From Heracleum sosnowskyi (Eukaryota > Streptophyta > Magnoliopsida > Apiales > Apiaceae): a stretch of 64,000 bases of DNA. Positions 35,701 through 46,527 of this stretch are shown piece by piece. The first letter of the stretch is position 1, and each line of letters starts with the position of its first letter. The stretch is taken from NCBI GenBank assembly GCA_030848705.1, contig JAUIZM010000012.1:4590679-4654678 (forward strand). Direction: 5' to 3'. The position numbers were made by a program, and so were the translations under genes. The notes under the pieces were generated by a model. That model ran no database searches and had not been told where the DNA came from. It was given only the letters and a program-made list of their open reading frames with translations.

Positions 35701-38176
35701 CCACCTTTCCCATCTCTGATTTTGAAACATATTGTTGAACCCGGGCTTGCACCACCTGGTCAAGGTAAGTCTGGGCTGATGCATTTTCTATGTTTTGGAC
35801 TTCCTTTCCGGATTCTTTTTTCTGGTTGTACCTGTGCTTCTTTCTGCTGATGTTCTTCTGGTAAGCATTTGCCTTTCTTTTGTTTTCCGGGTCAGTTTCA
35901 GCCATGACCAAAGCCTGACCATAGCATCTGCTAGCCATCTCGAAATCTCCCCGGACTTCGCCAATCCCTCCGGGCGTTGGAAACTTGAACTTTAGATGTG
36001 GGGTTGACGTTATAGCTTGGAGCTTTGTCAAGGCTGGCCTTCCCAAAATGACATTATAGGAGGATGGAGTGTTGATGATATAGAATTTGACCAGGTTGCT
36101 AACCTGCTTCGGGAAGGTGCCAAACAGTACTGGGAGATAAAGGGTTCCTTGGATGGGGACCAAATTGTTCCCGAATCCATAGAGGGGATCCTCCCTGCAG
36201 TCGTTCATTCTTACGCTGCCCAGCTGCATCCGGTCCATAGTGTGTTTGAACAGAATGTTGACAGAAGATCCATTATCAACGAGGACTCTTCTGACCTCAT
36301 TGTCTGCTATGTCAAGACTCACAACCAGGGCTTCGTTGTGGTTCGGGTTGATGCCTTCAAAGTCATCCTTGCTGAAGGTTATTACTTGTTCCGGACAGGC
36401 CTGCACCATCAATACTTCGTCTCCTGAGTCCGGGCTTCTCGGAGGTGAATTTGATCCTCCCATGACCACATTCACAACGTTCTTGTCTTTTCCGGATCCC
36501 TCTCCTCGATCAGCAACTCTCCGGGCGACATACTGCCCCATGTTGCCTTTTTTGATTTGGTCTTCCACAAAGAATTTCAGAGAGAGACAATTTTCGGTTG
36601 TATGCCCGTGGGTTTCGTGGTAGTCACAATGTTTGTGGACTGACCGGTTTTCTGGGGCCGTGAGCATTGGTTTAGGAGGGTAATAGAATGGTTTGTCTCG
36701 TACCTCTTTGAGAATGTCCGCGCGAGCCCGGTTTAGAGGAGTCCAATTAGGCTCGGGTCTGGGCTCACGCTTGGATTTAGGTTGTCCGGACTCATTCTTT
36801 TGATTGGAGTCCGGGAGAAGAGCTGGGACTGCAAGCTGGGAGCTTTGGATGTAGTTGTTTTGTCTGTTGGGCTTAAACTTTTTATCTTGGTGGAAATTGT
36901 TCTTTGGACGGTCATCAGTCCGGGTTGGAGAGAGTCCCTGTCTTGTCATTCTCATAGCCTGAAGGACATCTGTTTCTTTGATGAACCGGGCTGCCATGGA
37001 ATAGGCCGCCGCCAGGCTCTGTGGCTCCTTGTGGATGAGGTCAAGGACATATCTTTCATTGTTGTCAGGGTCCAGGTTCCTTCGGAAAATTGTGAGAGCT
37101 TCACGCTCATCCAGGTTGCTCACATTGTTGATTGCTTCCTGGAAGCGTTTCATATAAGTTGCCAGCGCCTCTCCCCGAGCTTGCCGGACTGTTTCTAGGT
37201 GGCACATGTGCATTTCCTGGGTCTTATTGGCTCGGAAGCGTCTCAAGAAGGATTCCCGAAACTGCTTCCAATTGTGGATGCTTCGGGAGGGGATTCGGCT
37301 GAACCATCTCTGTGCCCCGGATTTGAGGGTTGAGGCGAAAAACCTGCATTTGGTTAGATCATTGTAATAGTATATCATTACAATTTGTTCAAAGTAATTA
37401 ACATGCTCTTCGGGGTCACCCAAGCCATTGAAGGAATCAAAGTTGTAGTGTTTGAGATTTTTCTGCCTGGGTGTGGCCTCTAGAGAGTAGCTGAAGGGTG
37501 TCAGGGTATCCCCTATATCAATTCCCGAATCATGGCCAACTTTTTTCTGGAGTTCGTGGATCATGTCCATCAAGTCCTCCTGGGGCTCTTCTTCATCAGA
37601 TATTATGGCAAGACTTGGAGCCCGGGCCCTTCTCCTGTCATGAGTTTTGCCCAGAATCCGGGCTTCTTCTTCCTGGATTCTTTTCTGGACCCTTAAGTCG
37701 AGTTTAGCCTGTTCTTCAACCCGGATTTTCTCCCTTAGCTCAGCTAGTTTTTTGAGTTTCTCAGCTTCAGTGTCTTGGTTTTTACTGTGGGTTCTGTGAT
37801 GTGTTCTTTTCCGGCCTTCCTTGTCTCTGCCCCCAATTCGGTCAAAAACCGAGCCACGAGATCGGTGAGATTCCCCAGAATCATTAGAGTGCTCATTTTG
37901 ATCTACTTCGTTCATCCGAGCTTCTTTATACATCCGGACTGCATCAGCAATCTGGTTCCCAGTTAAGTTCTCCATGAGTCCGGCTTCCATTTCGACATCA
38001 GTGTATTTGTATTTGTTAACTTCAATTTCCACCCGGGCATCATTAGGCCGGATTATCTGAGATGCCAGGGCCAGGGGTGTTGGTATTTCCACAGTATTAG
38101 GGTTCGGGTTGGGTGGTGGTTCCTGTCTTGGGGTGCTGGTTGCGGGTCTCATTGTGGACTTGCTTCCTCGAGCCAT
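32717..38176 (-). CDS. Tat gag-pol polyprotein, integrase C-terminus missing
   Basis: 1819 codons without a stop from ATG 38176. Capsid-like gag lies at about residues 230-400 (LKHYNFDSFNGLGDPEEHV). A knuckle-like CDYHETHGHTTENC is at ~517-530. The protease has RRVLVDNGSSVNILF (~630). RT runs ~900-1110 (MCVDYTDLNAACPKD; YVDDMIAKS ~1050), followed by RNase H to ~1320. A second RNase H starts at LHVDGSSTSERSGAG (~1343). The integrase has the HHCC finger (~1560-1602), D (WGIDIMGP ~1629), D (VSDNGPQF ~1690) and E (GNGQVEVTNR ~1725). After INFEEIANEEGLQT the last 14 residues are encoded by tandem-array sequence, so the GPY-type integrase tail is lost. Confidence 0.93.
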   Translation of the reverse strand: MARGSKSTMRPATSTPRQEPPPNPNPNTVEIPTPLALASQIIRPNDARVEIEVNKYKYTDVEMEAGLMENLTGNQIADAVRMYKEARMNEVDQNEHSNDSGESHRSRGSVFDRIGGRDKEGRKRTHHRTHSKNQDTEAEKLKKLAELREKIRVEEQAKLDLRVQKRIQEEEARILGKTHDRRRARAPSLAIISDEEEPQEDLMDMIHELQKKVGHDSGIDIGDTLTPFSYSLEATPRQKNLKHYNFDSFNGLGDPEEHVNYFEQIVMIYYYNDLTKCRFFASTLKSGAQRWFSRIPSRSIHNWKQFRESFLRRFRANKTQEMHMCHLETVRQARGEALATYMKRFQEAINNVSNLDEREALTIFRRNLDPDNNERYVLDLIHKEPQSLAAAYSMAARFIKETDVLQAMRMTRQGLSPTRTDDRPKNNFHQDKKFKPNRQNNYIQSSQLAVPALLPDSNQKNESGQPKSKREPRPEPNWTPLNRARADILKEVRDKPFYYPPKPMLTAPENRSVHKHCDYHETHGHTTENCLSLKFFVEDQIKKGNMGQYVARRVADRGEGSGKDKNVVNVVMGGSNSPPRSPDSGDEVLMVQACPEQVITFSKDDFEGINPNHNEALVVSLDIADNEVRRVLVDNGSSVNILFKHTMDRMQLGSVRMNDCREDPLYGFGNNLVPIQGTLYLPVLFGTFPKQVSNLVKFYIINTPSSYNVILGRPALTKLQAITSTPHLKFKFPTPGGIGEVRGDFEMASRCYGQALVMAETDPENKRKANAYQKNISRKKHRYNQKKESGKEVQNIENASAQTYLDQVVQARVQQYVSKSEMGKVEAAVELETIELEEGNPERKVKIGTGLDTVFKKELTELLREYADVFAWSPDDMPGLQESVAMHSLDVDPRKKPVKQKRRNFAPERQKAIDEEVEKLLQADIICEIKYPEWLANVVLVKKPNGKWRMCVDYTDLNAACPKDPYPLPSIDQLIDATAGHVMLSFMDAFSGYNQIKMNPADIAKTAFITHRAVYAYKLMPFGLRNAGSTYQRAMVAIFKSQLGRNLESYVDDMIAKSTKVQNHIADLKECFDNLRKQEMKLNPEKCTFGVEAGKFLGFMISQRGIEANPEKIKAIREMKEPRTQKDIQKLAGSLAALRRFIPKLAERCLPFFTLLKGAQKKKEIIWSPECQSSFESIKAYLAEPPILTKPEPGEPLSLYLSAGSLAVGAALIRDHEGQQKPVYYVSQVLKDAEIRYPNLEKFAFALVTASRKLRHYFQGREIKVITDQPLRKIIHKPDISGRLVNWAVELSQFSLTFVPRTSIKAQVLADFIVECSFPEPVHTLMETEPGEEPTPDQETWMLHVDGSSTSERSGAGLVLKSPDGFKIKQAIGFQFQATNNQAEYEAILAGLRLARNLRVKKLRIFSDSQIVVKQTTGDYVAKDPILGRYQALVQGHLAVIPQFEIIQVSREDNTEADILSKLVQNSTELDSSVYFEDLEKPTVEKEEIMEIDDQPSWMTPIVAYLDKGELPSDKNQAQRLKAKAAKFFLEDGMLYRRTYSAPILKCVGPVEATYCLEEVHEGICGDHMAAKALAHKIIRQGYYWPTIHNDAVDFVKKCKKCQLFSNVPRQSPVIPSLVLSPIPFAVWGIDIMGPFPRAKGDLRYLLVAIDYMTKWAEAKAMRTINQQDCIRFMDNILMRFGLPKVLVSDNGPQFVGSEFEGYLKERGIKHKKSSVAYPRGNGQVEVTNRILLRGIEKRLQESKNKWPEELPNVLWAYRTSPRTSTGETPFKLAYGTEALLPIEVGNPSHRAINFEEIANEEGLQTNSILIYKPARTKL

Positions 38177-38633
38177 GGTTCAAGAACAACAATTATATGA
38201 CCAAATTTTTGACACGATTTGTAACAATTTACGATGGCAAAGAAAGTCTCAACTAGATCTGGGTTTATTCAGGGAAGGTAAATCAACGTATGCATGCACT
38301 TTCTGGGTTTAATGTTTCTCTAAGCAAGAAAACTGGTTTTCAAGGCAGATCTATAAGAGAACAATGCAGATCTAAGCAACAACTGGAGCAAGAAAGCTAG
38401 ATAAGGCTAGACAAGCCTAAAAATAAACAGATCTGGGCTAAATAAGGTTAAGCAACATGCATACGTTAACGAGGACGGCTAAAGAATTCATTTTTATGGT
38501 TATGGAAGGTGGGTTTGTTTAGATCTTACTGGATTTAATCAGGACTCCTTCAAAGGTGAAGGAGTTTGTTGATGACGGTGAGTCTAGTGGCACCGAGACC
38601 AAAAGACAAGGTTCCCCTCCTTCTAGCGCCAAA
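38177..38633 (-). other. Tat 5' untranslated leader and primer binding site
   Basis: On the minus strand, TGGCGCTAGAAGGAGGGG begins two bases after the 5' LTR (about 38614-38631) and is the likely PBS. The donor tRNA is not assigned. The rest is leader up to the gag ATG at 38176. Confidence 0.75.
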
Positions 38634-39463
38634 TGATAACTCCAGATCCCGATCTAGGTCCTTCCCGGCCGATCCCACGCCTGGAAGCGGTGTCGCTGCG
38701 GTTGGGACTCTGCAAAACAACACCGGAGGGGGGTTTGGACCCTGGCCGCGCCTCCGGCGTGAGAATAAGTAACGGCTTTGGAAAGGGAGATAGGACTAGA
38801 GAAATCTAAATATGGAGGGTTGTATGTATAGTGTGTGTATAGTATAGGCTAAATGTGTAAAAGAGAATGTAACCCCTAAACCTTTCCTCCTTGGTCTATT
38901 TATAGGCCAAGGATTAGGGTTTTGGGGCTGTACCTGCAATCATGAGCGTTGAATCCTAGGTAGGTAGGACACCTGGGTGATGTTGATGGATTGCACGTGT
39001 CCAGGTGAAGGATTGTGGCGTCGTGTGCCAGGCTCCTGCTGGCGTGTGGTTTGAATAGGAAATACTTATCCCGATCATTAGGAATCTTTACGTGTCGTCA
39101 CCAGGGGTGGCCATCAGTCATGACCTAACCACGTCATGTACCGATGTGTAGTCTTCCTGTGAGTTATTGCCTTTGTCGCCAGGGATGGATTAAACTTTGG
39201 GATTGAGCTGTATTCTTATTGTGGGTTCGGATTTGTAGGTGTGTCCGGGCTCCAACTTGAGTTCGGACCTGTTGATGAACTAGGACTCCAATATGAGTTC
39301 GGATTTGTAAGTGAGCCATGACTCCCATATGAGTTCGGATCAATAGGTGAGCCCTAACTCAAGGCATGAATCTGGACTATCCGGTGAGCCAGGACTTAAA
39401 TATGAATCCGGGTTCGATAGTGGTCCGGGGACCCGTATAGGTCCGGGCTAACATAGCCTATCA
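38634..39463 (-). repeat. Tat element 5' LTR
   Basis: 830 bp. Differs from the 3' LTR by about four bases and one 1-bp indel (near 39151 against 27361-27370). Contains direct 'gagttcgga' repeats in its left part. Confidence 0.94.
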
Positions 39464-40388
39464 ATGTTCATCAGCCACAACGGGATATCACCAGAAAGTA
39501 TTTAGCTCCAAGGTTAAGAATAGTAAGTTGAATATGGTTTGAAAGACATAGTGGGATATCACCGTATAGATTGATATTATTAACGTCCAACAAAGTGAGT
39601 TTAGTTAGCTTGTCAAGCCAAGAAAGTTTGTACGATTTAGTGAACTTGTTAGCGAAAATTGATAAAAAAGTGAGTTGGGTCAAGTTACCAATTGAGGCTG
39701 GAATTGATCCGTAAAACTTGCATCTTCCAATTCGCAATTTAGTTAGTGATTGCAGGTTTCCGATTGAGACTGGCAGGTGCCCAGAGAAATTTGTGTGAGC
39801 AAGTCCCAGTCCCCTCAAGGAGCTTGTTTGGTTAAATTCTGGCAAAAAACCATTGAGATCAGGATTGTTACTCACATTAAGGACAATCAGGTCTGGTAAA
39901 TGGAAAATGTCAATGGGAAAGTCATCGTACAATTGGTTTCCAAGGAGATCAAAGGAGGTCAACTTTGACAATCCTGAAATCTCAAGTGGGATTTGGCCAG
40001 TAAAAGCAGACTTAGAAAGATTAAGTCTGGACAAACTTGAAAGATGGGTAATCTCAGATGGTATTAGAGAGTTCGTGAAGTCATTGTCAGACAAATCTAG
40101 AGTTTCAAGGTGAACAAGGCTAAAGATGGTGCTTCTGGAAGTAAGAGTACCAGAGATGAAACTGCTGCTGAGGTGAAGACCAATGACGTAACCAGTGGTT
40201 TCATTGCACTCAATCCCGTACCATGAGCAGCAATCTCCTCTAGCCTTCCAAGACTCGGTCTTGGGGTAAGCAGAGGATACACTGGAGGCGGAACTATTAA
40301 GAGAAAGGCTTTGCTTGAAATGTAACAAAGCAGACCTCTCGTGACTGTGGCACAATGTAGCAGTAGAGTGCGTCAAATTATTTGCCAT
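39464..40388 (-). pseudogene. Receptor-like protein (RLP2), N-terminal half
   Basis: Encodes the LRRNT cap (CHSHERSALLHFKQSL; CCSWYGIECNE) and the first LRRs, collinear with RLP1. The only ATG gives MANNLTHSTATLC with no signal peptide. A short tandem duplication around the start (catagtaacatcaaattatt, 40388-40415) seems to have replaced it. A 1-bp loss near 39490 shifts frame just before the Tat insertion (FSGDIPLWLMN is read out of frame). It is dead independently of the Tat element. Confidence 0.88.
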
Positions 40389-40905
40389 AGTAACATCAAA
40401 TTATTCGCCATAGTAACATGGAGTTTCTAAGGCTATATGGCTTCATAGCATATATTTGATACATTGATTAAGATTTAAAGAAGAGCTATATATAGCAAAA
40501 AAAATTCAATTGTATCTCTAGTAGACACACTAACAATCCATAGTCGCAGCATCATTCGTATTCCCTCTAAAGTTCATAAAAGAAAGAACATGGAGCTTCC
40601 AGTGGCATATGGCGTCATTGCATTTTTTTTTTGTAATTTCTACTTTTATGATATGTGCATCTGCATAATTTCTAAAATTTAAATGTAGATATGATATAGT
40701 AAGTAAAGATGTTTCTGCATTCTGCAAGAGTTTCTGTGGCACGCATTGAGATTCTATAGTCTCCTTCGACTCACAAAATCACAGCATAATTTAAATTTAA
40801 AGAACAACAAAATGAATGGGTAACATATCTTCTTCTACTTTTCTGATATGTAAAGTTTCAGAATTTGGTAAATAGCTATATAATATTCTTACAAAAGGAA
40901 CCATT
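40389..40905. other. Non-coding sequence upstream of RLP2
   Basis: No gene recognised; the former RLP2 promoter would be here. Small ORFs lack family features. Confidence 0.5.
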
Positions 40906-41411
40906 GTATATGCCGGATGCACTGAGGAATTATGGTAAAGGCTAAGATGCGTAAGTTGGGTTAGGTTTGCTAGAGATGGTGGGATCTTACCAACCAAGTA
41001 ATTCTTGCTAAGGAAAATATGAGTAAGTTGGGTCATGTTTGCAAAAGACGGTGGGACGTCACCATATAGATTGCTATCCTTCAAATAAGTGAATTTAGTA
41101 AGCTTGTCAAGCCAAAAAAGGTTCCTTGATTTATTGAATGGGTTATGTGAAATATCCAAATAAGTAAGTTCGGTTAGGTTTGCAAGAGATGGTGTGATAT
41201 CACCATATAGATTTGTATCATGAAGGTTTAACAGAGTTTAAGCCAAGAAAGATCCCCTGAATTATTGAACATGTTGGATTCAACTGATAAAAAAGTGAGT
41301 TGGGTCAAGTTACCGATTGAGGGCGGAATTGATCCCGAAAAATGGCAATCTCTTAGTCGCAACTTAGTCACTGACTTCAGATTTCTGATTGAAGCCGGAA
41401 TTTTACCAGAG
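40906..41411 (-). pseudogene. Internal RLP fragment (about five LRRs)
   Basis: Encodes YFSGKIPASIRNLKSVTKL ... NNSGDLSWL, then, after a small deletion/frameshift near 41235, NLYGDITPSLANLTELTYLD and NLYGDVPPSFANMTQLTHIF. It stops being RLP-like near 40905. It is closest to the equivalent LRRs of RLP3 (about 49280-49640). The right edge at 41411 is a direct junction with Copia sequence. Confidence 0.85.
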
Positions 41412-44400
41412 AAATAATCCAAAACGTTGATTATAACCCTTAGCCACAAGACGAGCCTTACAACGTTCAAGAGAACCATCAGACTTAAGCTTTACTTTAT
41501 AAACCCATTTAGAACCAATCAGTTTCTTACCAGAAGGAAGAGAAACTAACTCCCAAGTATTGTTAGCATGAAGTGTTGTAATCTCAGTTTGAATTGTCTT
41601 AGCCCACAAAGGGTCATAAATAGCCTCACTGTAAGACTTTGGTTCAGTAATTGTACATTTAGGAATAGCAGTAAAAGGGCTTTGCACCAAATTACACCAA
41701 TGAGTATTTGTTAAAGCAACATGACAATGATAAGAAGAAAGTTAAGTAGGTGTCTTATGAACCCTAGTAGATTTTCGAGTAGGAATAGGAATAGAAGCAG
41801 TAGGTATGTAAGAACTAACATCGAGAACACTAGCTATCATGAGCAGTAGAAGTTGAAACAGAAGTATTTGATAAAAGATCACCATTAGCAACAGATGAAG
41901 GTACAGAATTATTACAAGGGATAGAAAAAACCGATTGATCTGTGGTAGAATCATCAGAATAAGCAAATGAAGTAACAGAAGGCAAGTATATAGCAGTAGG
42001 AAACAAGGGAGGTTTAGAATGATCATGAAATGGAAAATGTTATTCATGGAAAATCAGATCTCTGGAAACAAACAAATGATTATTTGTAAGATTCAAGACT
42101 TTATAACCTTTCTGACCTACTAAATAACCCATAAAAGCACAAGCCACTGCTCTAGGATCAAACTTACTTCTATTATCAACAGAAGTAGAAAAAAAACAAA
42201 GACAACCAGACACCTTTAAATGATCTAAGGAATGTAATCGAAAATATGGAGAATCATTAGTGATACTTTGCAAAGGAGTACGATTAATCAGATAACTAGC
42301 ACATAGTATGCATTCATTCCAAAACTGGGCAGGTACCTTGGATTGGAAATACAATGATCGAGCATATTCTAACAAGTGACGATGCTTCGTCTCCACAACA
42401 CCATTTTGTTGTGGAGTGTGACTGCAACTAGTTTGATGTACAATGCCTCTTTGCAGAAATAATTCTTTCATAAGGCCTTGACAAAGCTCTGGTGCATTAT
42501 CAGATCGAACACCAATAACCTTGGTTTTATATTGTGTCTCAACAATATGAGAAAAAAAATCCACCATGATTTTAACACGTTCAGTTCTGTGTTTGATCAA
42601 ATGAATCCAAGTAAATCGGCTAAAATCATCAATAATAGTCATAAATTGTGTACAACCATTATGAGCTTTGACTTTGTAAGGACCCCATACATCTATGTGA
42701 ATTAATTGAAAAGGAGAAGTAGTTTTGATACTACTGTGAGGGAAAACTGCTCTAGACTGTTTAGCTAATGGACAAACTTGACAAATGAGCTCTTGAGTAG
42801 AGTGTGACATTGTTGAAATTCCTGGTAGTAACTTCAATCTTTGAAATGGTACATGTCCAAGCCTTAAGTGCCATACACTGAGATCATCCTTAATATTGAG
42901 AAAACTCTTTTTGCAGACCAAATCAGACATGACTCCTGATGTATTGTAAAGCCCTCCGTTGATTTTACCAAGAAGCATTTGATGCCATATCTTTAAAGGG
43001 TCCTGTAACAAACAATCAGTAGCAGTAAAAATCACTGAACAATTCGTATCTTTGAAAAGCTTTTGCACAGAGATCAGATTATACTGAAAATCAGGAATAT
43101 GAAGAACATTATGCAAAACCATGTCTTTGTGAAGCTGTACAGAACCAGTATGCAAAATCTTAATATGTCTGCCATCAGGAACCACAATATAATCATTGGG
43201 TTCAGTAACTGGCACATAAGTGATAAAAACACTCAAATATGAACAAATGTGATCAGTAGCTCCACTGTCCAGGAGCCAGCTTGATTTTGTAATATTATTT
43301 GCTAATAATCAAACCTTACCAGCCAGCATAGCATGTTCAGATGGTTGTGGAGATATTGGTGTGTCACCCACAATTTGAGATTTGCTCAGTAACTCCATTA
43401 GTTGATTGTATTGATGTACAGAAATTGTAGTAGCAGTATCATTGATAGCAGAATCAACATTAGGATTAACAGAAATTGCAGCCATCTTTTTATCTTTAAA
43501 GTTTTTGAAGTTGGGAGGATACCCATGGAGCATGAAGCACCTCTCATTACTATGACCAGACATTTTGCAATGTGTGCAAAAGTAATTGTTTCCTTTCTTG
43601 AAACCAGGTGTAGCATTGGCAGTACTTTTGGGCCCAAAATTTCCTCTTTGAAAATTATTAGCACCATAGGAAGACTGAGAATTTTGTCTCTGAAAATTTT
43701 GAGGATAATTGTCCTGTTGTTTCTTGTTATCAGCTATGAAAGCCAGAGACTCAGCATTAGTATTCAAATTAGATAATTCATGATGCCTCTCTTCTTGAGA
43801 AAACAATCTGAACACATTAGAAATGCTTGGCAAAGATTGTTACACTAAGATATTACCCCCGATTGTAGCATACTTATCACTCAGTTTCATTATAAACTGT
43901 AACAACCTGTGATCTTGTTGCATCTGATGTACTTTCTGAGTAACATTACAAGTGCATTTGTTACATGTGCAGCAAGGAAGAGGATTAACATCACTCATTA
44001 CATCCCATAAAGTCTTCATCTCAGTGAAAAAATCTGAAATATTTTTAGATCCTTACTGTAAATCAGATAATTATTGTTCTAGTGAAAAAACTTGTGTCAT
44101 AGAAGCACACCCAAACCTATCCTCCAAATCAATCCATATCTCTCTTGCAATTTTAAAAAACAGAACACTCTTAGAAATAGTGTCATCCAGATTGCATAAC
44201 AACCAAGAGCAAACCAAGTCATTACATCTTTCCCAGACTTTATACTCAGGTGTAGTAGAAATAGGTTTCACTATAGTTCTATCAATGAATCCCAACTTAT
44301 TTTTAGCTGAGAGACTTAGCATAATCGATCGTTTCCAGTTACTAAAACCACTACCATTGAACTTTACGGACACTAATTGAGATGTATTAGCATCAGATGG

Positions 44401-44493
44401 GTGTATGTAATATACACTAGTTGGATCTTGTCCTGGTTGTAAAACTGTCCTATTCCATGGATTTAGAACACTAGCACTACTAGATTCACCCAT
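41412..44493 (-). pseudogene. Copia gag-pol remnant
   Basis: From ATG 44493: gag (FSNWKRSIMLSLSAKNKLGF), a CX2CX4HX4C knuckle (CTHCKMSGHSNERC), protease (WLLDSGATDHIC), integrase (HIDVWGPY, RSDNAPEL, GVVETKHR) and the first part of RT (LIGSKWVYKVKLKSDGSLER). In-frame stops lie at 44071-44073, 44053-44055, 43840-43842, 43309-43311, 42040-42042 and 41742-41744, with one frameshift near 41840-42000. Five stops are TAA and one TGA, where CAA or CGA is expected. This is the product of C-to-T change. Confidence 0.9.
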
Positions 44494-44663
44494 ATCTCTA
44501 AACTATATCAAATCAGCATGAAATTGATCGATATTCACTATTATTTCCTCAGAAAGAAACAAACAAACTGTTCGAGAGAGATCACAGAGAGAGATTATTA
44601 CTTCGCAGAGAGATTACTCAATCACAGAGAGATTGCAAGAAAGATCATAATCAACACATCAAC

Positions 44664-44843
44664 ACATCAAAGATTCAACATCATATGAACTAATAGAGTG
44701 AGAAACTACATTAATTGGTGATAAATTGCAGAAATATGAAGAAAAATCGAACATCAAGGATTCAACATCATATGAACTAATAGAGTGAGAAACTACAGTA
44801 ATTGGTGATAAATTGCAGAAATATGAAGAAAAATCGAACGAAA
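44664..44843 (-). repeat. 87-bp tandem duplication in the Copia leader
   Basis: Two near-identical copies, beginning 'gattcaacatcatatgaact' at 44672 and 44759, between the PBS and gag. Confidence 0.9.
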
Positions 44844-44917
44844 CACCTGTAATCTTCGTTTTGATGTATTTTCAGCACGATTCAATCACAATCGATCATG
44901 AACTTGCTCTGATACCA

Positions 44918-45165
44918 TATTAAAGATCGTGAAATGAACACAATATTTGACATGTGAAGAAGATGAATTCAGATTGATCATCAGCTATAAGAGTTGATTG
45001 TATTGACATTGTTTGTTGAGAAAATAAGAACAAGATTGTGTATAGTAGAGAGTAAAAACTTACAAACAGAAAGTAACATTGCAGACTATATACTACTACT
45101 ACTGTAACAAACTCGTAACTGAATTATGTTTGCTTAGCTGTCACTAGCTGTCACTCAACTTGACA
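44918..45165 (-). repeat. 5' LTR of the decayed Copia
   Basis: Minus strand begins TGTCAAGTTGAGTGACAG and runs to the PBS TGGTATCAGAGC (44906-44917). The inner end reads ...TTTAATA, not the usual CA, so the boundary is approximate. Confidence 0.7.
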
Positions 45166-45885
45166 TCTCAGGTAAGTTAGCTACTTGCAGTCTCAGTCAA
45201 GGAGGATAAATCAACAATATATACACACAATGTGAGTCATAACTGGACAAATTTTTGTTTGGAGTACGTTTTGAATTAATAATATTTTTTTAAGTCATGT
45301 AAGAATCTTAAAACAAATTATAGATAATTGAGCTGGCTAAATTTTTTAATTCTAATTAATTTTTTTGTCTAAGTGCCCTGGGAGTTAGGGCATTTCTTTT
45401 AAACTCCAAATCTACTTCTTTTTAATTTTTCCGAAATCGAACTTTATTTCTAAAGTCTGAAGTGTAAACATCTTGACTAAATACTAACACAGATTATCAC
45501 AAGAAGAAAAATAGTGGCAACTGAAAATGTTGCTTCTATAATAAATTAATGATGTATAATTACCAATTTTAAAAAAATCCAAATTTAAGTAACACTTTAA
45601 TGGAAACGAACATGAACTTGAAACTCGAAATTATCATCTCGAATAAAACTGGACTTGGTGAAAACAGCAAACGATGAATCAACCAAAAGCTGTAATAAAT
45701 ATTGGCGGTGGACTGGTTCCATTGCTTGTGATTGACATGATCAATGGCAAATATTTAGGCAACATACACTCAACTATGCATGTTGACAACGATGGTAGTG
45801 TAGGCATGCCAGGCATGGGATAGAGACATATATTCATGTGTATGTTTAAGGAAACAATGGAGGAAGGGGGGAAATTAGTTTGTAA
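45166..45885. other. Intergenic, no recognised feature
   Basis: AT-rich. The ORF-like stretch at 45679-46014 has no domain and overlaps a MITE end. Confidence 0.5.
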
Positions 45886-46246
45886 GAGCATCACCAACGC
45901 TAGAGAACTTTTAGCTAGATATCTACGTGACATACCATGAATAGTATTATAGAGAATATGTAAAATAAAAATGCACTCCAATGAAACATAGAACTTAGGT
46001 AAAATTTTAGCCAACTTGGTTATATTTGTCGAACATTAAAGACATGTAGCAACCTCCACATCATCTCTTACCCATAATAAATAAATATATTCTATTTATA
46101 ACAACTTGAAATAATAAAAATATACTATTTTTAAAATATAGCCAACTATTATAGACAACTCCGTTGCAGCACACAACAAATTTTACATAATCAATATATT
46201 ATATTATTTTAGTCAACCATTTTAACCAACACCGTTGTGGATACTC
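45886..46246. mobile_element. Probable MITE with gagcatcaccaac-type ends
   Basis: The left end gagcatcaccaacgctaga and the right end (reverse complement gagtatccacaacggtg) are imperfect inverted repeats of the 'GAGCATCTCCAAC' class common in plant MITEs. Flanking taa/tat could be a mutated 3-bp duplication (PIF/Harbinger-like), but this is not certain. Confidence 0.5.
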
Positions 46247-46527
46247 TATGAAAATGAAAAGAAATTTTTTAATTTTAATTTAGGTTGTTAGGAATGTAAC
46301 GGGGGAGGAATAAAAGTTTTGAACATTTCTTCGTAATATAGTTCTGAATTTATAATGTTCCTTTCAATTTCATTCATCCCAATAAAATTTAGCAATAGGG
46401 TGCACTACTTTGTTGGATCACCTTCCTTCAAATGGAAATGCTAGAAGTAGTGGTGTTATTTTAATTCGTATTCCACCAGAACGCTAACGGTTCATCTTCT
46501 AAATCGTTTTTTGAGTCCAAATACCTA

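Larger units (their letters stand above)
26844..39463 (-). mobile_element. Tat-lineage Ty3/gypsy retrotransposon (12.6 kb)
   Basis: LTRs of 829 bp (26844-27672) and 830 bp (38634-39463) differ at only a handful of sites. They are flanked by the 5-bp duplication atgtt (26839-26843, 39464-39468) inside RLP2. The gag-pol is on the minus strand, so the 5' LTR is the right-hand one. Two RNase H domains (retroviral plus a second, plant/archaeal-type) mark the Tat lineage. An antisense extra gene and two tandem arrays lie between pol and the 3' LTR. The integrase C-terminus is missing, so autonomy is doubtful despite the youth of the copy. Confidence 0.95.
41412..45165 (-). mobile_element. Decayed, 3'-truncated Copia element
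   Basis: On the minus strand the order is 5' LTR (44918-45165), PBS (44906-44917), gag, protease, integrase and the start of RT. It is cut off in RT after RLVAKGYNQ, where RLP sequence begins. No 3' LTR is present. Multiple in-frame stops are present. Older than the other retrotransposons in the window. Confidence 0.9.

Noticed and set aside
35547..37966. Plus-strand ORFs of 60-140 codons opposite gag-pol
   Set aside because: They are shadows of the 1819-codon minus-strand ORF with no domains or promoters of their own.
41228..41479. Chimeric ORF joining Copia RT and LRR residues
   Set aside because: It crosses a deletion junction between two pseudogenes; no reason to think it is expressed.
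45679..46014. 111-codon minus-strand ORF
   Set aside because: Overlaps a MITE end, lacks any domain, and its composition resembles the surrounding non-coding DNA.
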